A stretch of 64,000 nucleotides of DNA from Lepidostoma basale (taxonomy: Eukaryota; Arthropoda; Insecta; Trichoptera; Lepidostomatidae). The notes below the pieces were generated by a model that was not told where the DNA came from, did no database searches, and saw only the letters and a program-made list of their open reading frames with translations. The position numbers were made by a program, and so were the translations under genes. The stretch lies in contig JAHDVF020001051.1 in NCBI GenBank assembly GCA_022606425.2, positions 1 through 64,000 on the forward strand, given 5' to 3'. Of the stretch, positions 33,801-44,005 are shown piece by piece; positions within the stretch are counted from its first letter, which is position 1, and each line of letters starts with the position of its first letter.

Positions 33801-36800
33801 TGGGGGAAATAAAGAGTAAAAACATAGAGTATATCAAAGATGGAATACCTTGTTGTACTAGACAGCATACTTATATTTATTTCACTAATCAAAAAACATA
33901 CCACACATAATATTAAACCTGAAACTGTTATGGCCCCCCTGAATTATTTCAGTGGGAGCAATTGATTCACTTTGGGAATCTGTGTTCTAAGCTTTAGATC
34001 TTAGCTTTAATTGTATTGAGAGAATCGCCACATTTACCGCAGTAAAATTACCCCTAAAACAAAAATAACGAAATTTTAAATTTACACTTGTCTCAATGTC
34101 GGTATGTATTTTATGCAATGGATTTCCTCACATTTTACGCTTGAAAGTGTAGTTTATTGAACCGAACTTTTATAATCAAAGCTCCTAAAGAAAGCGTAAA
34201 ATTGTATCAGTGTGCATAGCTCTAAATGACCTTATTTTTCTATATTGACACAATGCCTACTGCAACTTCTACAGCGCCCCCTATATCCTAAAAAATTAAA
34301 AATTCCCCGCCAGACCTCTAAAATCCTCACAAAGGGGCTTTAGATTTATATCTTGGAAAGGGCTTTTAACAATTGATCTAAGCGACTTTATTCACCCATT
34401 AGACAAACTTGATCCAGGTTGGGAAGTTTTTGAGACTAATGTAAAATTTAGAGCCCTTGGAGTTAAAGAATCAAACGTTTTGACTTTTAGATGATAAGTT
34501 GATTTTTATTAATTTATTATGTTAAAGGTAGACAGACATATGATTGTATATTGAAAATGGATTTGTCAGATAATTTCTAATCAAATTGTGTGAATTTTAG
34601 AAGATGCACCACCTACAATACTGATAAGGGTAACCCTGGGCTCGGCATCTGTTGAGCCATCGGGTGAGCTGTGTGTATATCCGGAAAGCTCATTGCAATT
34701 GGACTGCATTGTGCTGCGTCGTAGTGGCAGCCCCGAATGGACATCCACCACCAGCTTTCAGACACACACCGTCGGTAAAATAACTAAATCTGTTGATATT
34801 TATATACAGGGTTATTGGTTATTGAAATCATTCCTCCTAGGAGGTTGTAGGGGAGGTTATTTCCGATGAATTATGTCATGTAAAGCATTACGCAAAAGTG
34901 AACCATTTTTGAGATAATTTGAATAAATTTATTTTTTAAATTTATCAGGGTCAAGTTTTTTCAAAATTTATTTAAAAATATCGATTGGTCATAATCAAAC
35001 TTTTTTTAAAAATTAGTGAACATAACAGCCATTAATTATCAATATAAAAAACTGTCTGACCACATTAGGAAATATCAGACGGAACATATTCCAAAAGAAA
35101 GTTGATTAAAAAAAAAAAATTGTTTATATATTTTAGTATAGATTATTTTTAAAAACATCTTCATATTCTTAGCTTTTAAACGAGGTATTTAAACTAAATA
35201 TCGGTTTTAAGATTAGAGAGAAATCAATAATATACTAGAAGTAAGTAGAAAATCGTCTCATTATACAAATCATCAAAACATTGAAAAAATAGTTAATGTA
35301 TAACTCTAAGGTTGATTTAAGTGGGTGATAGACGGGCGAGCAAGTACGCGTACTTATGGCTCGACGACCTTTTTCGCTCGTGTGTCACCGTAAGTACGCG
35401 TACTTTAAAACCGCCGAGTAAGTTCGTCGGCGATCCAACCGGTTTGAAATCTTACTCGTAGCTCGTCTTGGCTCGTACGTGTGGCAGCACTGCGAGCCGC
35501 GAGCCGCCATTTTGTACGATATAATTCCTAAATACGATATAATTATAATACGATATAATTATAATACGATATAATTATAATACGATATAAATACGATCCT
35601 AAATACGATATAATTATAATACGATATAATAAATACGATATAATTATAATACGATATAATTCCTAAATAACACAAAGCTTCTTCAGTGGACGACATCGCG
35701 ATACGGTATGAGTAAGTTGGCGCGTGTATCGCCGACGTCGAGTCAAGTAAGTTCGCGATCTTAAAAACCGCAGTTCGTACGTCTATCACCACCTTTATAT
35801 GATATGCTGTGTGGGATGCTAGTGGTGTATATTATATTAACCACTATAGCGCGGCTGGTTACATTTGCAGTCTAAAAAAATAGTTTCGTTCTTTGGCAGA
35901 CTATATTTATATCTAATATTTGTTTTAGTTCATTTTTATCTTAAGTTCCTTACTATGGGACTATCTGTCTGTCTGTCAGTCTGTTTATTGTTTGTCTTGT
36001 ATTGTTTGTTTGTCTGTTTATTGTCAGTTTGTTAATTTATTACTGCAAATGAAGCCAGCCGCTCAATGGGGGCTAAGATTAAAGAGTTTGTGTGTATAAT
36101 TGGGCTTTATTTCACCCAGACTGTGATCTCTGAGGGAAGCTTCTCAGGTTTCTTTCCCCCACTATTGTCATAACCTGCTTCATCTTCTGAAAATATGCTA
36201 AATTAGTTTATTTAATCTACAATTCTCATGTTTTGATTGTTTTATAACACTTCTTTATCATTCTGATCCCTTTCATTCATATTTAATCAATTGTATTAAT
36301 AAAAAACATCGGAACAACTGCAGTGACAGGACATTTGTTATTTTTTAGATTGGTCTGAGGATAACTTGGAAAAGAACACTCATTACAGGCTGGTCTTATC
36401 TTACATGAAGCCGCAGGACTCTGGAATATACACATGCGCCACTGCACACGGAGTCACTAATAGTGTTACTATTCAAGTTGTTAGTAAGTTCACATTTTTA
36501 TCTTCTTGATAATAGTTGAATTATTATAGGCCATATCAATTAAAACAATGTAAATTGACAGTCGCATATAATTAAAAATTAAATTCTACCAATCACACAA
36601 AACATAATAGATCAAAACACTAAACTAATCGTAACCAAAGTAAAATTTGCGATGTTTTATTAATCCATTTTTGTTTGTAAGGTTTTTTATTTATTAGTAA
36701 CTCCATCTTTTAATTTTAAATCTTAATTAAGTATCTATTAAAAGTATATCATACCAAAAATACTATTACAATAGACAATTGCATTACGGTTTTGGAAATG

Positions 36801-39800
36801 TTTTGAAAGCGGAAGTTACGAGAGGATAATACAATTTAGTTTTTTCAATTAGTCACGCAGAGAAACATCATAATTTTTCTACACATAAAAATAATGTGGA
36901 GGAAGCTAGAGAGGTGTGCCAGGATAGAGTAGTGTGGCAGTCCATTCTCTCTGCCTACCCCTACGGAGTTACGGCTTGATGGTTTGTTGTTGTTGTTGTT
37001 AAAAATATTGTTTTTCAGGTGTACATTGTGAACCCATTGAGATAACCGAACCATTTCTGATGCAGTGGATGGAAGGAAGGAATCTTGGTCAATCCGTCCG
37101 TTTCTCATGTCCTGTTGGATTCGTGCTCAATGGAACAGCCAATGTCACTTGTCAAGGATCAGGTAGAAACTGTTTAATTCTCAAATATAAAATAATATAT
37201 CCAATACCACTACTTTGCATAAGTAGGATAAGGACTGCTTCTTCTTCTTCTTCTTCTTCTTAAGGTGCCCTGTCAGGTCTCCCTGACGTTGGCGATCACT
37301 CTGGTAAACTCTTCCCTATCCTACGCTGTCCGGAATAGCTCCTCCACAGTTCCGATTCCCGTCCATTCCTTCACATTGCGCAGCCAAGAGATCTGCCTTT
37401 TCCCTGCCCCCCTGCGGCCCTCTATTTTTCCCTTCAAAATTAGATGTAGCAGGCGATATTTTTATTTATAAGGATAAGGATAAGGACTGCTTAATGGGTT
37501 ATTAATTATAGTATTTATTTCAGGTTTGTGGTCTGCTGGCGTCCCGTCGTGCGTAAAGATTGTGTGCCCTCGCCTATCCTGGCCACAGCCGGCTTTAGAG
37601 CTGCTGGAGTATGAGTCTAGCTATGGGGGACGGGCCGTGTTCCGTTGCGCTTGGGGCTACAGGATCGTAGGCCCCCCGGCTGTACACTGTGACCACGAAG
37701 GCCACTGGTCTGGAACTCCACCTACCTGCATAGGTAACAATTGATTTTAAATCTATTTTATAAACCTGTTTTCAATCTTTACTCATTTTCAATTAAAGTA
37801 TGAAGCTGGTGAATATAAAAATATCTTTTTATATAGGTAAAACAACGCACAACTTTAATTTATGAATAAAAGTGCACATAAGATGTCTCTTTAATTGTAA
37901 CTTTTTTGATTTCGCAAACCATCTCATTGTACAAGATCATTAATTTAATAATGATAATGGAGTTGAAATTTTACACATTAATTATAGAAATACGATATTA
38001 AATAACCTGGAAATATTATTAATTAAAAAATCCATTAAAAATAAATACTTATTTAATCCTCTGGTTACCAGCAATTTTCGAATACTTTCAATTTATAAAT
38101 TGTCTTTTAATTCTAAATATGATTATTTTACTAAAGATATATTAAAATTGTCCATTGTCGTCCACTCCCGGAAAAAGGGCTCCCTCATACTTTTCCATGT
38201 ATTTTTCAATTCGCTGGTGATTGGATGCGAAAGGCACAAGACGGGGAAAAAAAATATTTTCCTGTCTTAAATTTAACTTCAAATTCAATAAATCATTTGT
38301 TTCTTTTGTCGCAATATTAATGCCTGGACCATTAAAATATTATTTTTGATTTATACAAAAAAATTGTTACAATAAATGCATAAAACGTTGAAAAATTAAC
38401 TTTAACATCTGTCAAAACTTTCAAAATCATTCAATAAATAAATAAAAACTATTTAGTGAATACTATTTATATTATTGTCAATATTTACACTATTTATATG
38501 AATGTCAATATTTACACTGATGTAGGGCTTCTTTTTCCCAAAAATGTGTTTGTTTTCAGTTTTTAATTTATCGAAGTGTTCTGATTAAAAAAAAAACTTA
38601 TTGTTTAAATTTATTTTTCTATAAATATTTTTAATCATAACCTTTTTTATGTGAATTGAATTAACTATATTGTTTAATTTTAAGTTATAATTTTATATTT
38701 AAACTTTTACTGAGTGAAAATAACTGTTAACCCTTAACGTACCGTGTTCAAAACAAAACGCTCGCTCCCATGTGGTCAATTCAGTTTACCGCTAACTTTA
38801 TCTAAATATCAAGCATATGACTCGATGAATCAAAATTTAATTTATGTCATCTTGTAGGGAATTTCATTAGGAATAGATCGATATCTATAACATACATGGA
38901 TTATTTGAAAAACATATCATTATTAATTTTTTTCTGGAACCATGCGATTTCTGATATGGAATGCGTCACAGCATACGAGCAACTGGCACCAAGTATAAAC
39001 TTGTCTCGCTCCGCCGCGCCGCGCCGCGGCCGGCGGGGCGAGACTTTACGAGATTTTACGTATGATAAAGGCACCTAGGCAAAATGTATAGTACGTTCAA
39101 GACAACGAGTACGTATTAATATTTGTCCCTTTTGGTAAAGTGTTAATATTTTCACAGTTCTGATATTATTAAGTTGCGTGCTGCGTTTCCGTCCACAGTC
39201 GGTATTATTACGTACCTATGAAAAGGCCAAACATATAATTTATAATACGTTCAAAACAGCGAGTAAGTATTTGTCACTTTTGATAAAGTTGTAAATATTA
39301 GCAAAACAAATTCTACCTTAACACGAATGAAGGTGAGGGCAGTCTTAGAAAATATGTTTTTTTGGGATGAAGGAAGTAATTTTTTGCTTTTTTTTATTAC
39401 GAAATATTGAGAACACTTCAATGGAGGATTACAATTTTTTTTATAATATTAGGGTCCATAGGTTTTAAGAAAATCAACTTTAAATTGGCAGTGGAAACTC
39501 AATTGACCACATGGCAACGCGACGGTTAATAATATGCAATTAAAATTTGATCACATAATTTTTTTACGTAATCTTGCAGTATTTGTGATTTATTTCATTG
39601 TTTAGTTAGTTTTAAGCCTTACCACTCCATTATTTTTTTATATTGTTTCTCAACCAACTCGAATTTAAATATTGTCAAAATATTTTTATAGTTACAAAAA
39701 AAAAATGTTTAAAAATTCATTTGTAATGATTTATTCTTCAAATAAAATAAAAAAATACAAAAAAACATTATGGACGACTACTTATAGTTTTGCATAGTAT

Positions 39801-40959
39801 GCTACTTTTTAAAACAATCTCCAGGATGGAGACCAGGTTTTTTGGAACAGGTCTCACAAAACCACACTGTTTCCCGTCTTCCCCCTGGAATCTTTCTCTT
39901 ACTGCACACAGTACAGTCTTGTCCAGTTTCGCAATGAAGTGGGGCTTGTACTCTAATCGCTCCTCTGCATGACGTATCACGCGAGGTTCCCGCCATTTTA
40001 GGTTATGTGAATTTGCAAGGATTATTTTATAGTCAAATAAAAACGGAAAACAGTCATAATCTTATTAAAACGTGATATTAAATGTTTTTTTAACGAATAA
40101 TCACTAAAAACCAACGACATGTGTCGACGTGAAAATACACCGCGCGCGCAAGTCTTATCTTGTCGGCCGCCAGCCGATGTACGTAGCGTACATATAGCGA
40201 TGTCAGCTGGCATTCGACAAAGGAGTGGTATGGGTTAAGAATTATTCAGTTGAGAAAAAATACCTGTGGTTAATGAGATAAATATCATTAATTTTTTTAT
40301 TATCATAACTAAGAATTGTGCAAAGAGCTATGGAAAGAGCAATATTGGGAGTCAGTTTAGTGGACAGAGTGAGAAACACTACTATTAGAACCAGAACAGA
40401 ATTGTCAGACATCATCGGAAGAGTGGTATCGCTAAAATGGCGCTGGGCAGGCCATGTCGCTCTGATGGACAAAACGCCTCCTTTGCTGGTGTCCTAAAAC
40501 TACGACCCGAAACTCAGGATGTCCTCAACTTCAATGGAGGGATGATATTAAAGAGACCGCTGGTACGACGTGGATGTGTGTTGCCCAGGATCGACAAACA
40601 TGGAAGCAGATGGAGGAGGCCTACGTCCAGGAGTGGACGGATATAGGCGGGCGATGATGATAACAAATGATAGAATATCCAATGAATTAGTTAATATAAG
40701 GCAATTGATTGTAAAATTACTTTCAGCTGTGGAGTGCCCTCCACCCTTACTGCCGCAGCATGGGCAACTAGCTACATGGGTTGTGCCACCTAAGAATGGC
40801 ATGTACGGCGTGGGAGACCTGGTACAATACAGCTGCAAGGACCCCTTTGTGCTCCAAGGGGAGGCCTCCATCGTCTGCACTGAAACCGGCTTCTGGTCAC
40901 ATCCACCTCCGTTTTGTGTCGAGAAAACCAATGATACTTCTTTTTATCCATTCAGTTAA
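30756..40959 (+). CDS. hig: Hikaru genki (secreted Ig + sushi-domain synaptic protein), full gene
   Basis: Ten coding exons join in phase to 1,467 nt, 488 residues: 30756-30879, 30967-31058, 31288-31390, 32950-33041, 33354-33513, 34601-34774, 36349-36483, 37019-37162, 37524-37733, 40727-40959, all with GT-AG introns. Order: signal peptide (residues 1-20, [13 protein letters not shown]), two sushi-like modules (about 43-193), one Ig domain (about 194-290; LQLDC and the [10 protein letters not shown] cysteine motif), then three sushi modules (about 293-480). In Drosophila, Hikaru genki is secreted into the cleft of cholinergic synapses and organises acetylcholine receptors. Five complement-type repeats plus one Ig match that family. 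I chose the ATG at 30756 because it directly starts a signal peptide. The recognition is from memory of domain order. Confidence 0.9.
30967..31058 (+). CDS. hig: hig exon 2 (sushi-like 1, first half)
   Basis: Acceptor TATTTTCAG|. Encodes [15 protein letters not shown] with an N-glycosylation site (NGT). Donor CAGAG|GTGAAT, phase 0. Confidence 0.85.
31288..31390 (+). CDS. hig: hig exon 3 (sushi-like 1, second half)
   Basis: Acceptor TTTTTCAATAG|. Encodes [20 protein letters not shown], the sushi C-terminal W-x4-C pattern. Donor GAAG|GTAAAG. Confidence 0.88.
31679..32049. mobile_element. pogo/Tigger-type MITE in hig intron 3
   Basis: Terminal inverted repeats CAGTAGAACTCCAATTATCC (31681) and GGATAATTGGAGTTCTACTG (to 32047) are flanked by TA on both sides (31679-31680, 32048-32049). 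This is the expected target duplication of Tc1/mariner-pogo elements. 367 bp, no transposase. Confidence 0.9.
32338..32579. mobile_element. piggyBac-like MITE in hig intron 3
   Basis: TTAA at both ends. Imperfect terminal repeats CACGTTGAATGCGAGGCACTGACC and its inverse GGTCGGTGCTCCGCAGTCAATGTG. A second internal inverted pair (CCTGTCCAGGTCAG / CTGATCTGGACAGG). 234 bp, non-coding. TTAA duplication is the piggyBac signature. Confidence 0.8.
32950..33041 (+). CDS. hig: hig exon 4 (sushi-like 2, first half)
   Basis: Acceptor ATTTTACAG|. Encodes [10 protein letters not shown] and ends RNRSIS. Donor TTTCG|GTAAGT. Confidence 0.85.
33354..33513 (+). CDS. hig: hig exon 5 (sushi-like 2, second half)
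   Basis: Acceptor AATGTTTTTAG|. Encodes [20 protein letters not shown], then [17 protein letters not shown]. Donor ACAG|GTTACT. The acceptor is the least certain of the gene but keeps phase. Confidence 0.8.
33514..34600. other. hig intron 5
   Basis: AT-rich, no transposon or RNA recognised. Confidence 0.6.
34601..34774 (+). CDS. hig: hig exon 6 (Ig domain, first half)
   Basis: Acceptor TGAATTTTAG|. Encodes [20 protein letters not shown] and [16 protein letters not shown] (B-strand Cys and the core Trp). Donor GTCG|GTAAAA. Confidence 0.9.
35321..35797. mobile_element. MITE with internal minisatellite in hig intron 6
   Basis: Ends GTGGGTGATAGACG and CGTCTATCACCAC are inverted. The left part has palindromic AAGTACGCGTACTT twice. 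35513-35665 is a tandem array of TACGATATAATTATAA-type units. The superfamily is not assigned. Confidence 0.65.
36349..36483 (+). CDS. hig: hig exon 7 (Ig domain, second half)
   Basis: Acceptor TTATTTTTTAG|. Encodes [20 protein letters not shown], the classic D-x-G-x-Y-x-C Ig motif. Donor TTA|GTAAGT. Confidence 0.92.
36892..37000 (+). mobile_element. RTE-like 3' end next to hig exon 8 acceptor
   Basis: AATGTGGAGGAAGCTAGAGAGG, GGCAGTCCATTCTCTCTGCC, ACGGCTTGATGG then (GTT)n, ending 18 nt before hig exon 8. Same family and nearly the same length as 1160-1300. Confidence 0.8.
37019..37162 (+). CDS. hig: hig exon 8 (sushi 3)
   Basis: Acceptor TGTTTTTCAG|. Encodes [22 protein letters not shown] and ANVTCQGSG. 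Its acceptor lies only 18 nt after a transposon tail (GTT)n. Donor TCAG|GTAGAA. Confidence 0.92.
37238..37475 (-). pseudogene. RTE-like RT tail plus (CTT)n microsatellite
   Basis: On minus reads [36 protein letters not shown] and [10 protein letters not shown], typical of the end of an RTE-type polyprotein. The (TTC)n at 37238-37260 is its 3' tail. Inserted in hig intron 8. Confidence 0.7.
37524..37733 (+). CDS. hig: hig exon 9 (end of sushi 3, sushi 4)
   Basis: Acceptor TATTTATTTCAG|. Encodes [30 protein letters not shown] and [10 protein letters not shown]. Donor ATAG|GTAACA. Confidence 0.93.
37734..38729. other. hig intron 9, 5' part
   Basis: AT-rich; nothing recognised apart from scattered A/T runs. 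Confidence 0.5.
38731..40240 (-). mobile_element. Internally deleted piggyBac transposon
   Basis: Starts TTAACCCTTAACGTACC and ends GGTATGGGTTAA, so TTAA target sites and TTAACCC-type ends. On minus, 39802-39996 encodes the Cys-rich C-terminal tail of a piggyBac transposase ([33 protein letters not shown]), which binds the transposon ends. The DDD catalytic domain is gone. Confidence 0.75.
39003..39044. other. GC-rich 42 bp hairpin inside the piggyBac remnant
   Basis: GTCTCGCTCCGCCG pairs with CGGCGGGGCGAGAC across a GC-only centre (CGCCGCGCCGCGGC), in an otherwise AT-rich region. Confidence 0.7.
40310..40655 (+). pseudogene. RTE-like RT C-terminal fragment in hig intron 9
   Basis: Frames read [33 protein letters not shown] and a terminal [15 protein letters not shown], with stops and shifts between. 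It ends in (GATGAT)n. This tail type is abundant in insect genomes. It ends about 70 nt before hig exon 10. Confidence 0.75.
40727..40959 (+). CDS. hig: hig exon 10 (sushi 5, stop)
   Basis: Acceptor ATTACTTTCAG|. Encodes [34 protein letters not shown] and [11 protein letters not shown], then a 14-residue tail and TAA at 40957-40959. Confidence 0.93.
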
Positions 40960-41063
40960 ATTTGGACTTTTATACATACATATTAATATTGAAATGTTAA
41001 AATGTGTATAGATTAGATGTAAAGAAGTGAAACATGGAAATAGCAAAATAAGGATAAATGTAG

Positions 41064-41069
41064 AATAAA
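41064..41069 (+). terminator. hig: Candidate hig poly(A) signal
   Basis: AATAAA 105 nt after the hig stop codon. Chance occurrence is possible in AT-rich DNA. Confidence 0.35.
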
Positions 41070-41322
41070 TTAATATATAGATCTCAGGTAAATGTGGAGT
41101 ATAAGATTTTTTCTGTGGCATTATTATATTGAATTCATATGATCAAATGATTTTACTGAAATCTCTTGATGGAAGTTCATTTAAAATAAATAAAACAATG
41201 TTTTTTTTTAAATACTTCAACTTTTGTCTTCATTTTGACAGAGACCGTTTCGCCATGCTCACTGCCTTCGACAGACTGGTCGCTGTCGAAATAAAGACAA
41301 AAATGGAAGTAGTTAAAAAACA

Positions 41323-41950
41323 AAACTAACTAACTAACTAACCATCACTCCGTCTCTCCGAAGGGGTAGGCAGAAAGAAAGGACGCCACACTTTAATCAA
41401 TGCACCACTCCGTCCTTCTTTTTTCAAACCTCATCGCCGCCAATAGGCATCTCCCGCGCACATTTCGATCGTTCAATGTTCTTTTAGATGGTGCACATGT
41501 AGTCAACTGGACGATCCGGACTTGTGTGTTATTTAATTTACATTCCACGTATCCACTGTACTTTTAAATAACTGTAATAAGGTACTTAAACCATCAAACT
41601 CTAGCAAGAACTTCATAAAACATTGTTTTATTTAATTATTATTGAATTCATATGTTAGTAGGATAGACAAATGCACAATGGATGAAAGTGTGTTGAACAT
41701 AATAATGAATTTATTATTTAGTTGGTTTAGATATATGGAACAAATAAAAAATAAAAATGGTGAAGATAATAATTATATATGTATGAAGTGAATGTAGTAA
41801 AAATATTTGAAAAACATGGCACAATGTAATCAATCAAATTTCAAGACAAAAATCACATGCTTGGAGTTGGAAGAATCGATGTGCTCTTTGAATGTGGAGA
41901 AGTGTGTATAGATGAGTGTGACGAGATGAGTCTTTGTGTACTAATTCAGT
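41323..41950. repeat. Composite repeat copy 2 and a decayed RTE-like piece
   Basis: 41323-41615 repeats the 488-990 composite ((AACT)n, CATCACTCCGTCTC, CCGCCAATAGGCATCTCCCG). 41655-41950 is a degenerate plus-strand copy of the RTE-like tail (GATAGACAAATGC..., GAAGAATCGATGTGC). Intergenic between hig and cubilin. Confidence 0.55.
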
Positions 41951-42371
41951 AAATTTATGAGATTGTTAGTTATTAAATTATTTAAAAATATATCAATAAT
42001 AGTATTATGTCTGATGTCAAGTGCAAACATTTAAAAGTATTATATTTTTCATTCAATCACTCATTTTTAACGTATCAAAATCATGATAATATAAAAGAAG
42101 GAACATAGAATTGCATTCATTGTCAAAATAAGCAGATTGTTTCCAAAAGCCAATTGGATTCTTATAAAACATGTCATAGATTAAAAATCCCTTAAAGTTC
42201 TTAAATAGAATGCATTATATAGGATCTTTGAATTTCACCCTTCATTTTATGATGTTTTTACTTTGTATTGAACCGGGTAACCCAATCCAGGCGTCAGCTA
42301 AGCTGATGTGTTAAACACGCCCAAGAAAAAAAAAATTACCTAATTAATGTTTTTTTTTACATGCAATATAT

Positions 42372-42628
42372 CGCACCGTGAGTGTCAAACCGAGATAACT
42401 GCAAATATAAATTTTGGAGATATGGGAGTTTAAAGACTTCATATTGCTTGGAAAAACTGTTTTTTTAAATAAACCAATGATTTTCGGTTTATAGTAATAT
42501 ACCTATAAACCGAAAATCATTGGTTTATTTAAAAAAAAAACAGTTTTTCCAAGCAATATGAAGTCTTTAAACTCCCATATCTCCAAAATTTATATTTGCA
42601 GTTATCTCGGTTTTACACTCACGGTGCG
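42372..42628. repeat. 257 bp near-perfect palindrome (foldback element)
   Basis: Arms 42372-42494 and 42503-42628 are reverse complements over about 123 bp, from CGCACCGTGAGTGT to CGGTTTATAG, with an 8 bp spacer (TAATATAC). Differences are one extra base and an A-run length. No coding content. Likely a foldback transposon or palindromic duplication. Confidence 0.9.
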
Positions 42629-42639
42629 GTATTAATTAA

Positions 42640-43800
42640 AAAAAAAACTTAAAATTATTAAATGACAAAATTTTGTTGCGAGTTTGTTATTTTGTAGAAT
42701 AATTTAAATTTATACTTATTTTAAATCTTGGGTAGAAATTGACTAATTGACGTCTAAATTTCTATCTAAAGTAATATCTATTTGTGGAATAAATATCAAA
42801 CTTATTCACATTCTTTTAAATGAAAATCTGTACATTTGTATCTCTTTGTGTTCAGCATCTTTCATTATTAAGTTAATTTGAATCTACAGTAAGTCTTCTT
42901 AATGCATAGTTTATTTGTCTATAAATAATATAATATGTGATATCAAAAAATATAAATATATTCTGTGTGTTACCAAATTAAATAAAATTAAAAAAACGAA
43001 AAAACCTCTATTTTTATCAATAAACTCATCCTGATGCTGAATATTACAACGGTGTCTGAAACACCTGTAACAAAGCAAATAAAGGACAATCCAAAAAAAC
43101 AAAAAGTTCTTGCCAACTGTAAAACTCTGCACATAATAGTTAATATATTAAATTTTTTGTTTTCTTGATATGAAAAGATTAAGATTTTCAAGAGGTTTCT
43201 CTCTTGAGTGTAAAATTATCTTCTTCCTGTTAATGGTAAGATAGTCTTATATACCTATGTATCGTGGGGATGGCTTGAGCCCACCTCTTTAGAAAGACAG
43301 CTTTATATCTCCTCTTGCCATTGTGGTGGGAAGGTTTGGCGCTCGGTGCTATAGTAGCACCACACGTGGAGGCATCTTCCTTGCTGTCTGATGTGAAATG
43401 ATGCAATTCATAACTGTTTTAAGTTATTATGGTTTTATATGTTTTATATTATTGAGAATTTATTATTAAAGAGTCAACATGTTAAATGAGAATACAAGTT
43501 TCAATGTTTTTTTGTATAATGTAACGTGCCGGTAACGGTGAAATATTCAAATAGCAGTTTAAAAGCTTCTCAAATGTTTGGAGAGAATGTTTTCATAATT
43601 ATAAGCAGTGCATATCCTTATCAAATACAAGGGATTGTTGATTGCGTGTACCTATGTATTGATAATTGAAATTCAATATTCATAAATCTTTTTATCAAAG
43701 GGGGCGTTGCTGGAATACACCCACAATTATTATTTTGGCAGATAAATATTTTGATAGTTATTGTTTGTACTCAGAGCCGGTAGTGCTCAGACCACATTGC
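42640..43800. other. Upstream region of the cubilin gene
   Basis: AT-rich with no TATA box I would defend. 43255-43400 is a GC-richer patch with a small hairpin (GGTGCTA/TAGCACC). A TCAGA initiator-like word lies about 30 nt before the ATG. Confidence 0.4.
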
Positions 43801-43801
43801 A

Positions 43802-44005
43802 ATGATACCTTTTAGAATAATTTTAATACTATTCAACTTGGTGTTAATAAGAAGTGTAGTGGCCACAGACTCGCCACAGCTGATCTCACAGGATGGAAAT
43901 CTTAACATTGTGTCTGCATACAACAGAAACATTACCTTGAGTTTAACAGGAAACAAGGCTTGTGTCAATATTGGTTCTCACAATCTGCTTAAAGTGGTTC
44001 AAGAC
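43802..44005 (+). CDS. Cubn: Cubn exon 1 (start, signal peptide)
   Basis: [20 protein letters not shown] leader, then a segment with [11 protein letters not shown] as in cubilin N-termini. 68 codons, donor GAC|GTAAGT. Confidence 0.93.

Noticed and set aside
36845..37108. 87-residue minus-strand frame
   Set aside because: Made of reverse-complement RTE tail, (AAC)n repeat and antisense of hig exon 8.
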